Shown here piece by piece: positions 1 through 10,056 of a stretch of DNA of 39,987 nucleotides (its first letter is position 1; every line of letters begins with the position of its first letter). The DNA is from Microseira wollei NIES-4236 (GTDB lineage: Bacteria > Cyanobacteriota > Cyanobacteriia > Cyanobacteriales > Aerosakkonemataceae). The position numbers and the translations under genes were made by a program. The stretch spans positions 1-39,987 of the forward strand of contig NZ_BLAY01000094.1 of NCBI RefSeq assembly GCF_020521235.1, given 5' to 3'. Below the pieces are notes generated by a model. The model worked only from the letters and a program-made list of their open reading frames with translations, was not told the origin of the DNA and did not search any database.

Positions 1-360
1 ACGTTGTTAAAATATCCCAGATATAGGTGGCCGTGCCCCAACAGCAAAAATATCGTTGGTTGTAGGGAACATAATTAACGTTGTTAAAATATCCCAGATA
101 TAGGTGGCCGTGCCCCAACAGCAAAAAACCCGTTGGTTGTAGGGAACATAATTAACGTTGTTAAAATATCCCAGATATAGGTGGCCGTGCCCCAACAGCA
201 AAAATATCGTTGGTTGTAGGGAACATAATTAACGTTGTTAAAATATCCCAGATATAGGTGGCCGTGCCCCAACAGCAAAAATATCGTTGGTTGTAGGGAA
301 CAAGATTAATGTGATTAAAATATCCGAGATATCTAGGTTGCCGTGCCCCTAAAGCTTTTG
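1..360. repeat. 77-bp tandem repeat array, about 4.6 copies, cut by the window edge
   Basis: Four near-identical 77-bp units lie at 1-77, 78-154, 155-231 and 232-308. A diverged fifth unit fades out near 355-360. Each unit carries the core GTGGCCGTGCCCCAACAGC and the block CGTTGGTTGTAGGGAACA. Units differ by very few bases; for example ATATCG in units 1, 3 and 4 is AACCCG in unit 2, which indicates recent expansion. The small reverse-strand reading frames here only repeat the same peptide and are not genes. The array may continue to the left of the window. Confidence 0.93.
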
Positions 361-372
361 CCATCTTGTGTA

Positions 373-416
373 TTGAATCAAATCTGCAATCTGCAATTCT
401 TCAATCTGCAATCTTT
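373..416. repeat. Short tandem heptamer-like repeats (AATCTGC) upstream of pilD
   Basis: AATCTGC-type words recur four times (AATCTGCAATCTGC, then CAATCTGCAATC) directly before the pilD start. Related words occur at 27495-27548. They resemble the short tandemly repeated repetitive sequences known from filamentous cyanobacteria. They occupy the place where a Shine-Dalgarno sequence would be, and no good ribosome binding site is visible. Confidence 0.6.
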
Positions 417-420
417 AACT

Positions 421-1242
421 ATGGATATCCTCACAGCGCTACCAGCAATCCTGTTTGTTTTTATACTGGGAGCATCGGTTGGCAGCTTCCTCAACGTTGT
501 CGCCTACCGCGTGCCAGCAGGGTTATCGCTCCTATTTCCCCCGTCGCGCTGTCCCCAATGCCTTAACCAATTAAAAGCTTATGACAACGTGCCGATTTTC
601 GGTTGGCTGCACTTAAAAGGACGCTGTCGCTATTGCAAGTCTTCCATCTCGGTGCGCTATCCCATTGTGGAAGCAGCCACCAGCATCCTATTTTTGCTCG
701 TTTTCTGGCAATTTGGTTATACCCCGCAAACTTTAGGTTATTGGGCATTTTTGAGTTGGTTGCTGGCATTATCTCTGATTGACCTCGATACCATGACGCT
801 GCCAAATTCGCTTACCGAGTCGGGATTGGTTTTGGGTTTGGTGTTTCAAGGCGTTGTCGGTTTTCTAGCAAATAACAGTACCGCCGGTGTAGCGAATCAA
901 CTCATGGCAGGGGTTGTGGGTGCGGTGCTGGGAATTTGGCTGTTTGATGCGATTATTTTGGCAGGTTCGATGGTTTATGGGCAAACCGCGATGGGTGGCG
1001 GCGATGCCAAATTAGCCGCGATGATGGGCGCTTGGTTGGGTTGGAAGTATTTGTTGCTGGCGGGGTTTCTTGCTTGTGCGGTGGGAGCGTTGGTGGGTTC
1101 TGTTGCGATCGCTCTCGGTTTGCTCAGTCGCCGTCAACCCATGCCCTTTGGTCCATTTCTGGCACTTGGTGCAGGTGTAACCGTCTTCTTAGGCGAGGCA
1201 ATTCTATCCACCTACCTCAAATTATTCTTCCCCCTCGCGTAA
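421..1242 (+). CDS. pilD: Prepilin peptidase (type IV prepilin leader peptidase/N-methylase)
   Basis: Membrane aspartyl protease of 273 aa that cleaves the leader of type IV prepilins and methylates the new N-terminus at the inner membrane. Visible landmarks: the N-terminal motif GASVGSFLNVVAYRVP; a zinc-type pair of cysteine knuckles (CPQC and CRYC) about 30 residues apart, followed by RYPIVE; and the two catalytic aspartate regions, DLDTMTLPN and GGGDAKLAAMMGAWLG. Several hydrophobic helices span the C-terminal two thirds. The frame is open from 343, but the upstream part is repeat sequence, so the ATG at 421 (MDILTALPAI) is preferred. Length and motif order are typical of the family. No pilus gene adjoins it, which is usual in cyanobacteria. 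Confidence 0.93.
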   Translation: MDILTALPAILFVFILGASVGSFLNVVAYRVPAGLSLLFPPSRCPQCLNQLKAYDNVPIFGWLHLKGRCRYCKSSISVRYPIVEAATSILFLLVFWQFGYTPQTLGYWAFLSWLLALSLIDLDTMTLPNSLTESGLVLGLVFQGVVGFLANNSTAGVANQLMAGVVGAVLGIWLFDAIILAGSMVYGQTAMGGGDAKLAAMMGAWLGWKYLLLAGFLACAVGALVGSVAIALGLLSRRQPMPFGPFLALGAGVTVFLGEAILSTYLKLFFPLA

Positions 1243-1333
1243 TCCCTTCCTAGTAGCGCTTGATCCCCAAACAAACCATCGTAGGTTGGGTACATCGAGC
1301 CTTAAGTGCTTGATTCCTGCTGGGCAATTTTCT

Positions 1334-1437
1334 GAGGACTTACGCGCAAGTTCCCGGTTTCTCCGAAACATCCTTGGTTTGGCAACCAGAGATCCACATC
1401 GAAACCGGGTTTCTTTTCTCGTCTTGCGTCAGTCCTG
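1334..1437. mobile_element. Family-A MITE-like element, full-length copy, 5-bp TSD TTTCT
   Basis: The left end is GAGGACTTACGC and the right end TTGCGTCAGTCCTG, an imperfect inverted pair. Inside lie CGGTTTC and GAAACCGGGTTTC. The copy is flanked by TTTCT at 1329-1333 and 1438-1442, a 5-bp target duplication. It encodes nothing. The remaining gap to 1736 is AT-rich, contains one HIP1 site and is presumably the promoter and leader of the next gene; no convincing -35/-10 pair was picked. Confidence 0.8.
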
Positions 1438-1736
1438 TTTCTTATGCGATCGCCTAGATCGTCTCAGGTTTTTCTGGCCTCCTAAAAAATCTCTCTTAGG
1501 ATAGATGACAATTATTTTACCACCTTTTTTCTCCTTTAAAATGCGGAAATTACTGAAGGCTTGCTGTAGCGAGAGCAAAAACAAAGACCCGTAAATTTTA
1601 CCAGAGTAACAAATTAATAATTACATCAATTTTTTGTGGTGACTGCGATCGCAAAATAGCTGATATTAGAATCACAGTCCACAACTATAGATTTAGAGAA
1701 TAATTTGTATATATAAAAATAAAAAAAATAACTATC

Positions 1737-4700
1737 ATGGTGACTCTTCCTGGCTACAAAAATTTAAAATTGATACAAGAAGGTGCCACAACGGTTATTT
1801 ATCGAGGGCAGAGGGAAGAAGATGAATTTCCAGCGATCGTGAAAATCCTCAAACACGAATATCCCACCCTGGAAGACATTACCCGCTTAAAGCACGAATA
1901 CGAAATAACTAAAGACCTGGATTTAGCCGGGATAATTAAACCTTATAGTTTAGAAAATTATCAAAACGGTATAGCTTTAATTTTAGAAGATGTTGGCGGG
2001 CGCTCGCTGCAACAATTTATCTGGGATCGTCCAGGGATAGGAGATTTTCTCAACATAGCCATTCAGCTAGCATCAAGTCTAGGAGAACTGCATAAGAACA
2101 ACATAATCCATAAAGATATTAAACCCTGCAACATCATTATCAATCCAAAAACTCTAGAAGTAAAAATTACCGACTTCAGCATCGCATCGCGCCTGGTTAA
2201 AGAAATCCCGAAAATTAGCAATCCCAACTTAATAGAAGGCACGCTTGCCTATATGTCGCCAGAGCAAACAGGGAGAATGAATCGCAGCCTAGATTATCGC
2301 ACCGACTTTTATTCCCTGGGCGTCACCTTTTATGAAATGATCGCAGGAGAATTACCCTTTAAATCTACAGATCCCTTAGAATTAATTCACTGCCATATTG
2401 CCAAAACACCAGCCGCACCTCATGAGATTGTTCCAGAAATTCCCCTGGCAATATCTAAAATAGTCATGAAACTATTAGCGAAAACCGCAGAAGAAAGATA
2501 TGAAAGCGCCTGGGGATTAAAAGCCGATTTAGAAACTTGCCTAACTCAACTCCAAACCACCGGAAAAATTGAGAATTTTCCCATTGGTCAATTAGACTAT
2601 GCCAGTCAATTGAATGTACCGCAAAAACTTTATGGCAGGCAACAAGAAGTCGCCACATTAATGGCAGCTTTTGACCGCGTAGCAGGTGGTGGAACTAAGC
2701 AATCCCAAACTGAACTATTGCTTGTTTCCGGATACTCCGGTATCGGGAAAACTTCTATTATTAAAGAAATTCATAAACCGATAGTACGTCAGCGCGGGTA
2801 TTTTATTGCTGGAAAATTTGACCAGTTTAAGCGGAATATTCCCTATGCTTCTATAACTCAAGCCTTCCAGTCATTAATCGGGCAATTGTTAACCGAACCT
2901 GCAGATAAATTGCAAATTTGGAAAAACAAACTTTTAGAAGCTTTAGGACAAAACGGACAAGTCATTATCGATGTAATTCCCCAAGTGGAACTAATCATCG
3001 GTAAACAGCCAGAAATTCCCCAACTCCCACCTACAGAAACTCAGAATCGATTTAATCTGGTGTTTAAACAATTCATTCATGTTTTCACCCAAAAACAACA
3101 CCCACTGGTGATATTCCTAGATGACTTACAGTGGGCAGATTCAGCTACCTTAAAGTTAATGCAATTGCTGATGACTGACCCCGAAAGTCAATATCTGTTA
3201 TTAATCGGCGCCTATCGGGATAATGAAGTAAGTTCGGGCCATCCTTTAATTGAGACAATAGAAGAAATTCAGAAAAATGGGATTGTTGTGAATCATATAG
3301 TGCTGCAATCGTTAAATTTATCCGACGTGAAGCAGTTAATTGCAGATACTTTGAAACAAACAACAGACCAAGTCAATTCCCTGGCAAAGTTAATCTTTAA
3401 TCAAACAGGCGGCAACCCATTTTTCTTAACGCAATTGCTCCAGGAACTCAAGAGCGAAAATTTATTAAAATTTAACTTTACCTCCTTACCAACAGGGAGA
3501 ACAAAGGGGGAGTGGCAGTGGAATATAGAAGAAATTCAGGCAATTGGTATCGCAGATAAAAGTGCAGTAGAACTGGTAGCTTCTCGAATTGCAAAACTCC
3601 CGCTAGCTACACAGAAAGTACTCAAACTAGCAGCTTGTGTGGGGAACATATTTACTCTAGATGTGCTTTCAATTGTCAATGAAAAATCCCCCAGAGAGAC
3701 AGCGATTGAACTCTACTCAGCTTTACGAACGGGGTTAATTCTTCCCTTGAGCGAATCTTACAAAATTCCTTTAGTGTTTGATGTAGAGAAATCCCAAATT
3801 TATAGAGTTGCGTATAAGTTTTTACACGATCGCGTGCAGCAAGCAGCGTATTTTTTGATACCAGAGTCTCAGAAACAAGCTACCCATCTAAAAATTGGTC
3901 GATTGCTGCTGAAAAACACACCAGCAGAGGAAATAGAAGCCAATATTTTTGATATTGTCAATCAGTTGAATTTGGGAATTGACATTCTGACTCAACAATC
4001 GGAAAAAGATGAATTAGCGCGACTAAATTTAATCGCCGGACGCAAGGCAAAAGCAGCGATTGCTTATGAACTAGCTTTTAAATATTTGAATGCAGGTTTA
4101 GAACTTTTAAGTGCAGCGTGGGATACTAACTACGATTTGACATGGGCATTGTATGTCGAAGCAACAGAGTCAGCCTACCTCAGCGGTGAGTTTGATCGGA
4201 TGCAACAACTAGCTGAAATTGTACTGCAACAAGCCAAGACATTGCTGGACAAAATCAAAGTTTATGAATGCAAAATTATGGCTGGCGTAGCCGATAGAAA
4301 ACTGCTGGAAGCCATAGTAATAGCGCTACAAACGCTGAAATTTCTGGGAGTTAACTTTCCAGAAGAACCTACAGAAGAAGACATTAATCGGGCATTGGCA
4401 GAAACGGCTTCCCTAATACCTGAAAAAGGGATTGAAGACTTAATGAACTTGCCGCAAATGACCGATGCGTACTCCCTGGCAGCTATGCAGATATTGAGTA
4501 GCATAATTCCTGCGGCTTACCATGCTGCCCCGAAACTATATCTGCTGATTGTGTTGTCGCAGGTGAATTTGTCCATCACCCAAGGTAATGCCCCCGCTTC
4601 TGCTTTTGCTTATTCTAGTTATGGGCTGCTGCTTTGCGGTATCGCGAATAACATTGAATTAGGCTATCAATTCGGACAACTAGCGCTAAATTTGTTGTTG

Positions 4701-7130
4701 CAGTTCAGTAGTAAGTCAGTCAGGGCTAGGGTATTACTGGTTGTTGCAAATTTTATTTTGCATTGGAAGTTTCATCTCAAAGAGAGCTTAGCACTTTTCC
4801 AGGCAGGATATCAAAACGCACTAGAAAGTGGAGATTTAGAACTAATAGCTTGGAATAGTTATTTTGAATGTCAAGCTTCCTACTTGATAGGTGAGGAACT
4901 CACAGGTTTAGATCGCAAGATAGAGTCATATAACCATGCTATTCGCCAACTCAAGCAACAACTGCCGTTAAACGATAACGAGATATTACGGCAGGTAGTT
5001 CTGAACTTGATGGGGCGTTGTGTCGATCCCTGCCGTTTAATCGGCGAAGCGTATAACGAGGAGCGATCGCTACCCGAAAATCTAGCAGCCAATAATATGC
5101 AGGCACTTTACTACTTGCACTTGCACAAACTGATCCTTTGCTATCTGTTTGGCAACTATCCTCAAGCCCTGCAAAACGCGACTCTAGCAGCACAGTATGT
5201 AACCAGCGTACCAGGGCAGCCAATTGTGCCTCACTTCTATTTCTACGATTCTTTGGTGCGACTGGCAATCTATACTTCCGTTTCAGAACTCGAGCAAAAC
5301 CTTGTCCTGAGACAAGTGCAAGCTAATCAGAAAAAAATGAGGTTTTGGGCGAGACATTCTCCAGATAATTACCAGCACAAATACGAGTTAGTCGAGGCAG
5401 AAAAAGCGCGAGTATTAGGACAAAATATGAAAGCAATGGAGTATTATGACAGAGCAATTCAGGGAGCCAACGAACAGGGGTATATCCAAGAAGAAGCACT
5501 CGCCAACGAACTAGCCGCGTTGTTTTACCTATCTCGCGGCAGAAAAAAGATTGCCAAAACCTATATGACCGATGCCTACTATGGATATATTCGCTGGGGG
5601 AGTCAGGCAAAAGTCAGAAACTTAGATGAAAAATATCCCCAGCTAATTTCGCGAAATTTAGTCAAAGAAACTGCCGGGTTTGAAAAGGCTAGAAAGACAA
5701 CTACAACCACCAATCGAACCAGTACCGGATTGTTAGACTTAGCCACGGTGATGAAAGCAACACAGGCTATTTCTAGCGAAATTGTTCTAGAAAAATTGCT
5801 GGAAAAATTGATAAAAATATTGATAGAGAACGCCGCTGCTCAGAAAGGATTTTTGATTCTAGCCAAATCCGAGCAACTGCATATCGAAGCAGCAGCAGAA
5901 GCCGGAAAAGATGAAGTAGTTGTATTGCAATCTATTCCCGTTGAAACCAGCGACGATCTACCCATTTCGGTTATCAATTATGTTGCCAGAACTAAAGAAG
6001 ATGTCGTTTTAAATCAGGCAACCAAAGAGGGCATATTTACCAGCGATCGCTACATCCTCAACTACCAAACTCTGTCTCTATTATGCGCGCCAATTCTGTA
6101 TCAAGGGAAATTGATTGCTATTCTTTACCTGGAAAACAATCTGGCAACAGGAGTATTTAATCAAGAGCGGTTAGAGTTATTAAAATTATTGACCTCCCAA
6201 GTTGCTATCTCAATAGAAAATTCTTTGCTATATCACACCTTGGAGGAGAAAGTGTTAGATAGAACTAGGGAACTACAAGAAAAAAACGAACAACTTTCAA
6301 ACACTCTGCAACAGGTCAAAACCATGCAAAATCAGATTATCGCCCAAGAAAAACTAGCTTCTCTGGGAGCATTAACGGCAGGAATTGCCCACGAAATTAA
6401 AAATCCTCTAAACTTTGTCAACAATTTTGCCGAGGTTTCCTCTGAACTTATTCAGGAACTAGCGGCAGAAATTAACAACGGAAAAGAGCGAGTTTTGTCA
6501 ACTGAAACTGTTGAATATATCGACAGTATTTTAAACGACTTGGAGCAAAATATCCAAACAATCAACAAGCACGGGAAAAGAGCTGATAGTATTGTCCGCG
6601 GAATGCTATCACACTCGCGGGAGAGTAGCGGTAAACGAGAATTATCCGACATCAACGCTTTATTGTCTGAGGCGGTTCAGCTATCTTATCACGCAATGCG
6701 CGGCAAGGACATTAACTTTAATATTACCCTAGAGACGGATTATGATGATTCGATTAGTTTGGTGGAAATCGTGCCGCCAGATATTAGCCGCGTTTTTATC
6801 AATATCATTAACAATGCTTGCTATGCATTGAAAGAAAAGAAACTTAAACTAGCCCAAGATTTTGAACCGCGAATTGCAGTGAAAACTAAAAATATGGGTG
6901 ATTTTGTAGAAATACGGCTCAAAGATAACGGTTTTGGCATACCGCCAGATATCGGGGACAAAATCTTCCATCCCTTTTTTACAACCAAGCCAACTGGGGA
7001 AGGAACTGGTTTAGGCTTATCTATCAGTCACGATATCATCGTCGGGCAACACAGCGGGGAAATTAAAGTGGAAAGCGAACCCGGACTTTGTACGGAGTTT
7101 ATTATTGTTTTGCCGAAGTTGAATGTTTAA
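1737..7130 (+). CDS. Trifunctional Ser/Thr kinase, AAA-type ATPase, GAF and sensor histidine kinase
   Basis: Giant signalling protein of 1797 aa, the usual length for this cyanobacterial family. Order: a Ser/Thr kinase domain (about 8-270) with catalytic loop HKDIKPCN (H125, D127) and DFS at 146 where DFG is canonical; a STAND/AAA-like ATPase with Walker A GYSGIGKTS (332-340) and Walker B DDLQWAD (462-468); a long helical TPR-like region to about 1320; a GAF domain (about 1335-1500); a coiled coil; a histidine kinase with phospho-acceptor H1552 in GIAHEIKNP; and an ATPase domain with NNACYAL, DNGFGIP and GEGTGLGLS. The start is the first ATG of the frame. Signal and output are unknown. A receiver-kinase protein follows 56 nt downstream, so the two may form a phosphorelay (inference). 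Confidence 0.93.
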   Translation: MVTLPGYKNLKLIQEGATTVIYRGQREEDEFPAIVKILKHEYPTLEDITRLKHEYEITKDLDLAGIIKPYSLENYQNGIALILEDVGGRSLQQFIWDRPGIGDFLNIAIQLASSLGELHKNNIIHKDIKPCNIIINPKTLEVKITDFSIASRLVKEIPKISNPNLIEGTLAYMSPEQTGRMNRSLDYRTDFYSLGVTFYEMIAGELPFKSTDPLELIHCHIAKTPAAPHEIVPEIPLAISKIVMKLLAKTAEERYESAWGLKADLETCLTQLQTTGKIENFPIGQLDYASQLNVPQKLYGRQQEVATLMAAFDRVAGGGTKQSQTELLLVSGYSGIGKTSIIKEIHKPIVRQRGYFIAGKFDQFKRNIPYASITQAFQSLIGQLLTEPADKLQIWKNKLLEALGQNGQVIIDVIPQVELIIGKQPEIPQLPPTETQNRFNLVFKQFIHVFTQKQHPLVIFLDDLQWADSATLKLMQLLMTDPESQYLLLIGAYRDNEVSSGHPLIETIEEIQKNGIVVNHIVLQSLNLSDVKQLIADTLKQTTDQVNSLAKLIFNQTGGNPFFLTQLLQELKSENLLKFNFTSLPTGRTKGEWQWNIEEIQAIGIADKSAVELVASRIAKLPLATQKVLKLAACVGNIFTLDVLSIVNEKSPRETAIELYSALRTGLILPLSESYKIPLVFDVEKSQIYRVAYKFLHDRVQQAAYFLIPESQKQATHLKIGRLLLKNTPAEEIEANIFDIVNQLNLGIDILTQQSEKDELARLNLIAGRKAKAAIAYELAFKYLNAGLELLSAAWDTNYDLTWALYVEATESAYLSGEFDRMQQLAEIVLQQAKTLLDKIKVYECKIMAGVADRKLLEAIVIALQTLKFLGVNFPEEPTEEDINRALAETASLIPEKGIEDLMNLPQMTDAYSLAAMQILSSIIPAAYHAAPKLYLLIVLSQVNLSITQGNAPASAFAYSSYGLLLCGIANNIELGYQFGQLALNLLLQFSSKSVRARVLLVVANFILHWKFHLKESLALFQAGYQNALESGDLELIAWNSYFECQASYLIGEELTGLDRKIESYNHAIRQLKQQLPLNDNEILRQVVLNLMGRCVDPCRLIGEAYNEERSLPENLAANNMQALYYLHLHKLILCYLFGNYPQALQNATLAAQYVTSVPGQPIVPHFYFYDSLVRLAIYTSVSELEQNLVLRQVQANQKKMRFWARHSPDNYQHKYELVEAEKARVLGQNMKAMEYYDRAIQGANEQGYIQEEALANELAALFYLSRGRKKIAKTYMTDAYYGYIRWGSQAKVRNLDEKYPQLISRNLVKETAGFEKARKTTTTTNRTSTGLLDLATVMKATQAISSEIVLEKLLEKLIKILIENAAAQKGFLILAKSEQLHIEAAAEAGKDEVVVLQSIPVETSDDLPISVINYVARTKEDVVLNQATKEGIFTSDRYILNYQTLSLLCAPILYQGKLIAILYLENNLATGVFNQERLELLKLLTSQVAISIENSLLYHTLEEKVLDRTRELQEKNEQLSNTLQQVKTMQNQIIAQEKLASLGALTAGIAHEIKNPLNFVNNFAEVSSELIQELAAEINNGKERVLSTETVEYIDSILNDLEQNIQTINKHGKRADSIVRGMLSHSRESSGKRELSDINALLSEAVQLSYHAMRGKDINFNITLETDYDDSISLVEIVPPDISRVFINIINNACYALKEKKLKLAQDFEPRIAVKTKNMGDFVEIRLKDNGFGIPPDIGDKIFHPFFTTKPTGEGTGLGLSISHDIIVGQHSGEIKVESEPGLCTEFIIVLPKLNV

Positions 7131-7186
7131 ATAAAAATAAGTGAATTTTATTTCGAGTTTCAGCATCATTGTTTGGGAGTTATAAA

Positions 7187-8608
7187 ATGACAGCTAAAAT
7201 ACTTGTGGTGGATGATGAGAGAGATTTAGAAAGGTTGATTCGCCAAAAGTTCCGAAAAAATATTCGGGGCCAAGATTTTGAATTTGTGTATGCCAGCAAT
7301 GGATTGGAAGCATTAAAAAAACTGCAAGAATCACCAATAGATATGGTGCTAACCGATATTAATATGCCTGGTTTAGATGGTTTATCTCTGTTGAATAAAA
7401 TAAACGAAATCGACCAGACGATTAAAACAGTAATTATGTCTGCCTATGGCGACATGGAAAAAATAAGAACGGCAATGAACCGGGGAGCATTTGATTTTCT
7501 GACGAAGCCGTTAGACTTTCAGGACTTAGAAATTACGCTCAAAAGAACCTTAGAACATGTAAGAGAACTCAAAGAAAACCTGCGGGATAGGCAAGAAAAA
7601 CAGGAATCGTTGGAGCGGTCGGAAAAGTACGCGAAAGAGCAAGCAGAGGAATTACAAAAAGCTTTGCAAGAACTCCAGAAAACCCAAGCCAAGTTGGTTC
7701 AAACCGAAAAAATGTCCAGCCTGGGTCAATTGGTTGCTGGTGTAGCTCATGAAATTAATAACCCGGTTAACTTTATCTATGGCAATCTTAGCCACGCGAA
7801 TGACTATACCCAAAACTTGCTTAACCTGCTGAACCTCTATAACCAGCACTATCCGAATCCGAGTCCGGAAATTAAAGCTGAAATAGAGGAGATGGATCTA
7901 GAATTTTTAATTGAAGATTTGCCTAGATTGCTGGGGTCAATGAAGTTAGGATCCGATCGAATCAGGGACATTGTGCGTAGCTTGCGTAACTTCTCGCGCG
8001 TGGATGAATCAGAAATGAAGCCGGTAGACATTCATGAAGGCATTGATAGCACGCTCCTAATCTTGCATAACCGGCTAAAAGCCAAGTCAGATTGGCCAGG
8101 TATTCAAGTTATTAAAGAGTATGGCAAGTTGCCCCTGGTAGAGTGTTATGCAGGGCAGTTGAACCAGGTGTTTATGAATCTGATTAGCAATGGGATCGAT
8201 GCCCTAGAAATCCCCAATGAGACAGATGCAAAAAAGCCCCTTACAAGCATAGAAGATTCGAGTTGGCTGAAGACCCAATGCCCGCTTGCGCTTGCCCTAT
8301 GCCCAGTTCCTACCATTCGCATAACCACTGAAGTAATAAACCGCGACTGGGTGGCGATCCGAATTGCCGACAACGGATCTGGCATGAGCGAGGAAGTCCG
8401 CTCCAAACTTTTCAACACATTTTTTACCACAAAACCTGTAGGCAAAGGCACTGGGTTAGGGTTGTCAATTAGCCATCAGATTGTGATAGAAAAACACGGG
8501 GGTCAATTAAGGTGTATTTCAGCCCCTGGTGAGGGAACAGAGTTCATTATTGAAATTCCAGTGCGCCAGTCAATTCAGCAGCAGGCTTTGTTGCAACAGG
8601 TTGGTTGA
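7187..8608 (+). CDS. Response-regulator receiver fused to a histidine kinase
   Basis: Protein of 473 aa. An N-terminal CheY-like receiver (about 4-120) has acidic pocket D9/D10, phospho-acceptor D57 in LTDINMPG and K107 in FLTKPLD. A coiled coil (about 120-175) links it to a dimerisation domain with phospho-acceptor H188 in GVAHEINNP. The C-terminal ATPase domain shows NLISNGIDAL, DNGSGM and GKGTGLGLSIS. The ATG at 7187 is chosen over one six codons earlier because GGGAG lies 8 nt upstream and MTAKILVVDDE is a standard receiver start. It follows the giant kinase in the same direction and is probably co-transcribed. No DNA-binding domain is present, so the final output must lie elsewhere. Confidence 0.92.
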   Translation: MTAKILVVDDERDLERLIRQKFRKNIRGQDFEFVYASNGLEALKKLQESPIDMVLTDINMPGLDGLSLLNKINEIDQTIKTVIMSAYGDMEKIRTAMNRGAFDFLTKPLDFQDLEITLKRTLEHVRELKENLRDRQEKQESLERSEKYAKEQAEELQKALQELQKTQAKLVQTEKMSSLGQLVAGVAHEINNPVNFIYGNLSHANDYTQNLLNLLNLYNQHYPNPSPEIKAEIEEMDLEFLIEDLPRLLGSMKLGSDRIRDIVRSLRNFSRVDESEMKPVDIHEGIDSTLLILHNRLKAKSDWPGIQVIKEYGKLPLVECYAGQLNQVFMNLISNGIDALEIPNETDAKKPLTSIEDSSWLKTQCPLALALCPVPTIRITTEVINRDWVAIRIADNGSGMSEEVRSKLFNTFFTTKPVGKGTGLGLSISHQIVIEKHGGQLRCISAPGEGTEFIIEIPVRQSIQQQALLQQVG

Positions 8609-8632
8609 GAGCAACGTTAGGAAAGAAAAAAG

Positions 8633-8685
8633 CAGGACTTACGCAAGGGCGTTCCTAGAAACCCGGTCTCTTTGCGTAAGTCCTC
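8633..8685. mobile_element. Family-A element, short form, TSD AAAAG
   Basis: A 53-nt copy with ends AGGACTTACGCA (8634-8645) and TGCGTAAGTCCT (8673-8684), a perfect 12-bp inverted repeat around a core containing TAGAAACCCGG. AAAAG lies on both sides (8628-8632 and 8686-8690), a clean 5-bp target duplication. It is half the length of the full-size copies and sits 25 nt downstream of the kinase stop, where its hairpin could affect the transcript end. Confidence 0.82.
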
Positions 8686-8726
8686 AAAAGAATCCGTCGC
8701 AGCTCAAGGTCTGATAAAATCTACCT

Positions 8727-8939
8727 GTGTCTTGGATTACGCTGTTGACGACAAGTAAGCGCTGGGAAGCCGAATTAATGCAGCAAATCCTGGCTGCCCA
8801 CGAGATTCCCAGTCGAATTCTTGACCTGGGTATGGCTTCTTACCTGGGCTCAGGTGCTTTCGCAGCATTGCAGGTGCGTCCAGAAGATCGGTGGACAGCC
8901 CTGCTGCTATTGAGTCCTGTGGAGGAGGAGCAGCCATAA
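8727..8939 (+). CDS. DUF2007-like small protein
   Basis: Small protein of 70 aa starting at GTG (MSWITLLTTSKRWEAELMQQ). The pattern of an N-terminal strand, a helix (EAELMQQILAAHEIPSRI) and a C-terminal strand with LQVRPEDRWTALLLL fits the DUF2007 fold, a small PII-like alpha/beta domain called a putative signal-transducing protein. Its biochemical role is unknown. It lies between the family-A element and accD in the same direction as both neighbours. The start is uncertain because no strong ribosome binding site is visible; the frame and domain are more secure. Confidence 0.7.
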   Translation: MSWITLLTTSKRWEAELMQQILAAHEIPSRILDLGMASYLGSGAFAALQVRPEDRWTALLLLSPVEEEQP

Positions 8940-9032
8940 AACCCAGCTCTGGGCACCAATCCAATATATGTCAGGGGAATCGCTTAGGATTGAAAATTAC
9001 TCAGTCAAATACTTTCGACTTATAAAAACTTA

Positions 9033-9956
9033 ATGTCTCTGTTTGATTGGTTTGCAAATCGACGGAAATCCAGTCCCATTAGTTTAGATCGGCAAGAGCG
9101 GGAGATTGCCGATGGATTGTGGACGAAATGCGAAGCTTGCGGGGTGATGGCCTACACTAAAGACCTGAAAGCTAATCAGATGGTCTGCCGCGAGTGCGGT
9201 CATCACATGCGGGTGTATAGCGACGAACGCATCCACCAGCTGATCGATGCTAATACCTGGATGCCGATGGACGCTAACCTGCGTCCAACCGATCCGTTAC
9301 AGTTTCGCGATCGCAAATCATACCGCGATCGCTTGCGGGAAACTCAAGACAAAATCGCCCTCGCCGACGCCGTACAAACCGGAGTCGGTCAAATCGAAGG
9401 CTTACCCATCGCCCTCGGCGTCATGGACTTCCGGTTTATGGGCGGTAGCATGGGATCGGTAGTGGGAGAGAAACTCACCCGCCTGATAGAACGAGGAACC
9501 CGCGAACGTCTAGCCGTAGTCATCGTCTGCGCCTCCGGCGGTGCGAGAATGCAGGAAGGAATGCTCTCGTTGATGCAAATGGCAAAAATTTCAGCTGCCT
9601 TGGAGCGTCACCGGGAAGCAAGGCTGTTATACATCCCCGTTTTGACTCATCCTACAACCGGCGGCGTCACCGCTTCTTTCGCCATGTTAGGAGATATTAT
9701 CCTGGCAGAACCGAAAGCAACGATCGGGTTTGCAGGGCGGCGGGTAATCGAACAAACGCTGCGAGAAAAGTTACCGGAAGGGTTTCAAACCTCAGAGTAT
9801 CTCTTGCAGCACGGCTTTGTAGATGCGATCGTACCCCGTACCCAACTCAAAGCCACCCTGGCACAGCTAATTAGCCTGCATCAGCCCCTGCCGACACCAC
9901 ACCATTTAGCCGAGTCTACCAAAATCTCAGCCCCGTCTCCGATCGGGGTGGTGTAG
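9033..9956 (+). CDS. accD: Acetyl-CoA carboxylase carboxyltransferase subunit beta
   Basis: AccD of 307 aa forms the carboxyltransferase with AccA and moves the carboxyl group from carboxybiotin to acetyl-CoA, giving malonyl-CoA for fatty acid synthesis in the cytosol. The N-terminal zinc ribbon is intact, with C33, C36, C52 and C55 (CEAC and CREC). The crotonase-like core carries [11 protein letters not shown], the [11 protein letters not shown] oxyanion and acyl-CoA region, and [16 protein letters not shown]. Length and motifs are standard. The ATG at 9033 gives [12 protein letters not shown], the usual cyanobacterial AccD beginning. A strong hairpin terminator lies about 100 nt downstream. 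Confidence 0.97.
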   Translation: MSLFDWFANRRKSSPISLDRQEREIADGLWTKCEACGVMAYTKDLKANQMVCRECGHHMRVYSDERIHQLIDANTWMPMDANLRPTDPLQFRDRKSYRDRLRETQDKIALADAVQTGVGQIEGLPIALGVMDFRFMGGSMGSVVGEKLTRLIERGTRERLAVVIVCASGGARMQEGMLSLMQMAKISAALERHREARLLYIPVLTHPTTGGVTASFAMLGDIILAEPKATIGFAGRRVIEQTLREKLPEGFQTSEYLLQHGFVDAIVPRTQLKATLAQLISLHQPLPTPHHLAESTKISAPSPIGVV

Positions 9957-10056
9957 GGTTAAATGGCAGCGCTATGCCCCAGGCATCCACTCGCATTCCC
10001 TATTTTCCCCAGAAAATCTCACAGCTTGAGTGGTTGAAATTGAATTGTTTGGCCTT

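Noticed and set aside
1-360. CRISPR-like array
   Set aside because: Units are contiguous 77-bp copies without unique spacers. The 57-bp array at the right edge is rejected as CRISPR for the same reason.
7-364. Three reverse-strand frames of 64-67 aa over the left repeat array
   Set aside because: They translate the same 77-bp unit repeatedly, one per register, with no ribosome binding site.
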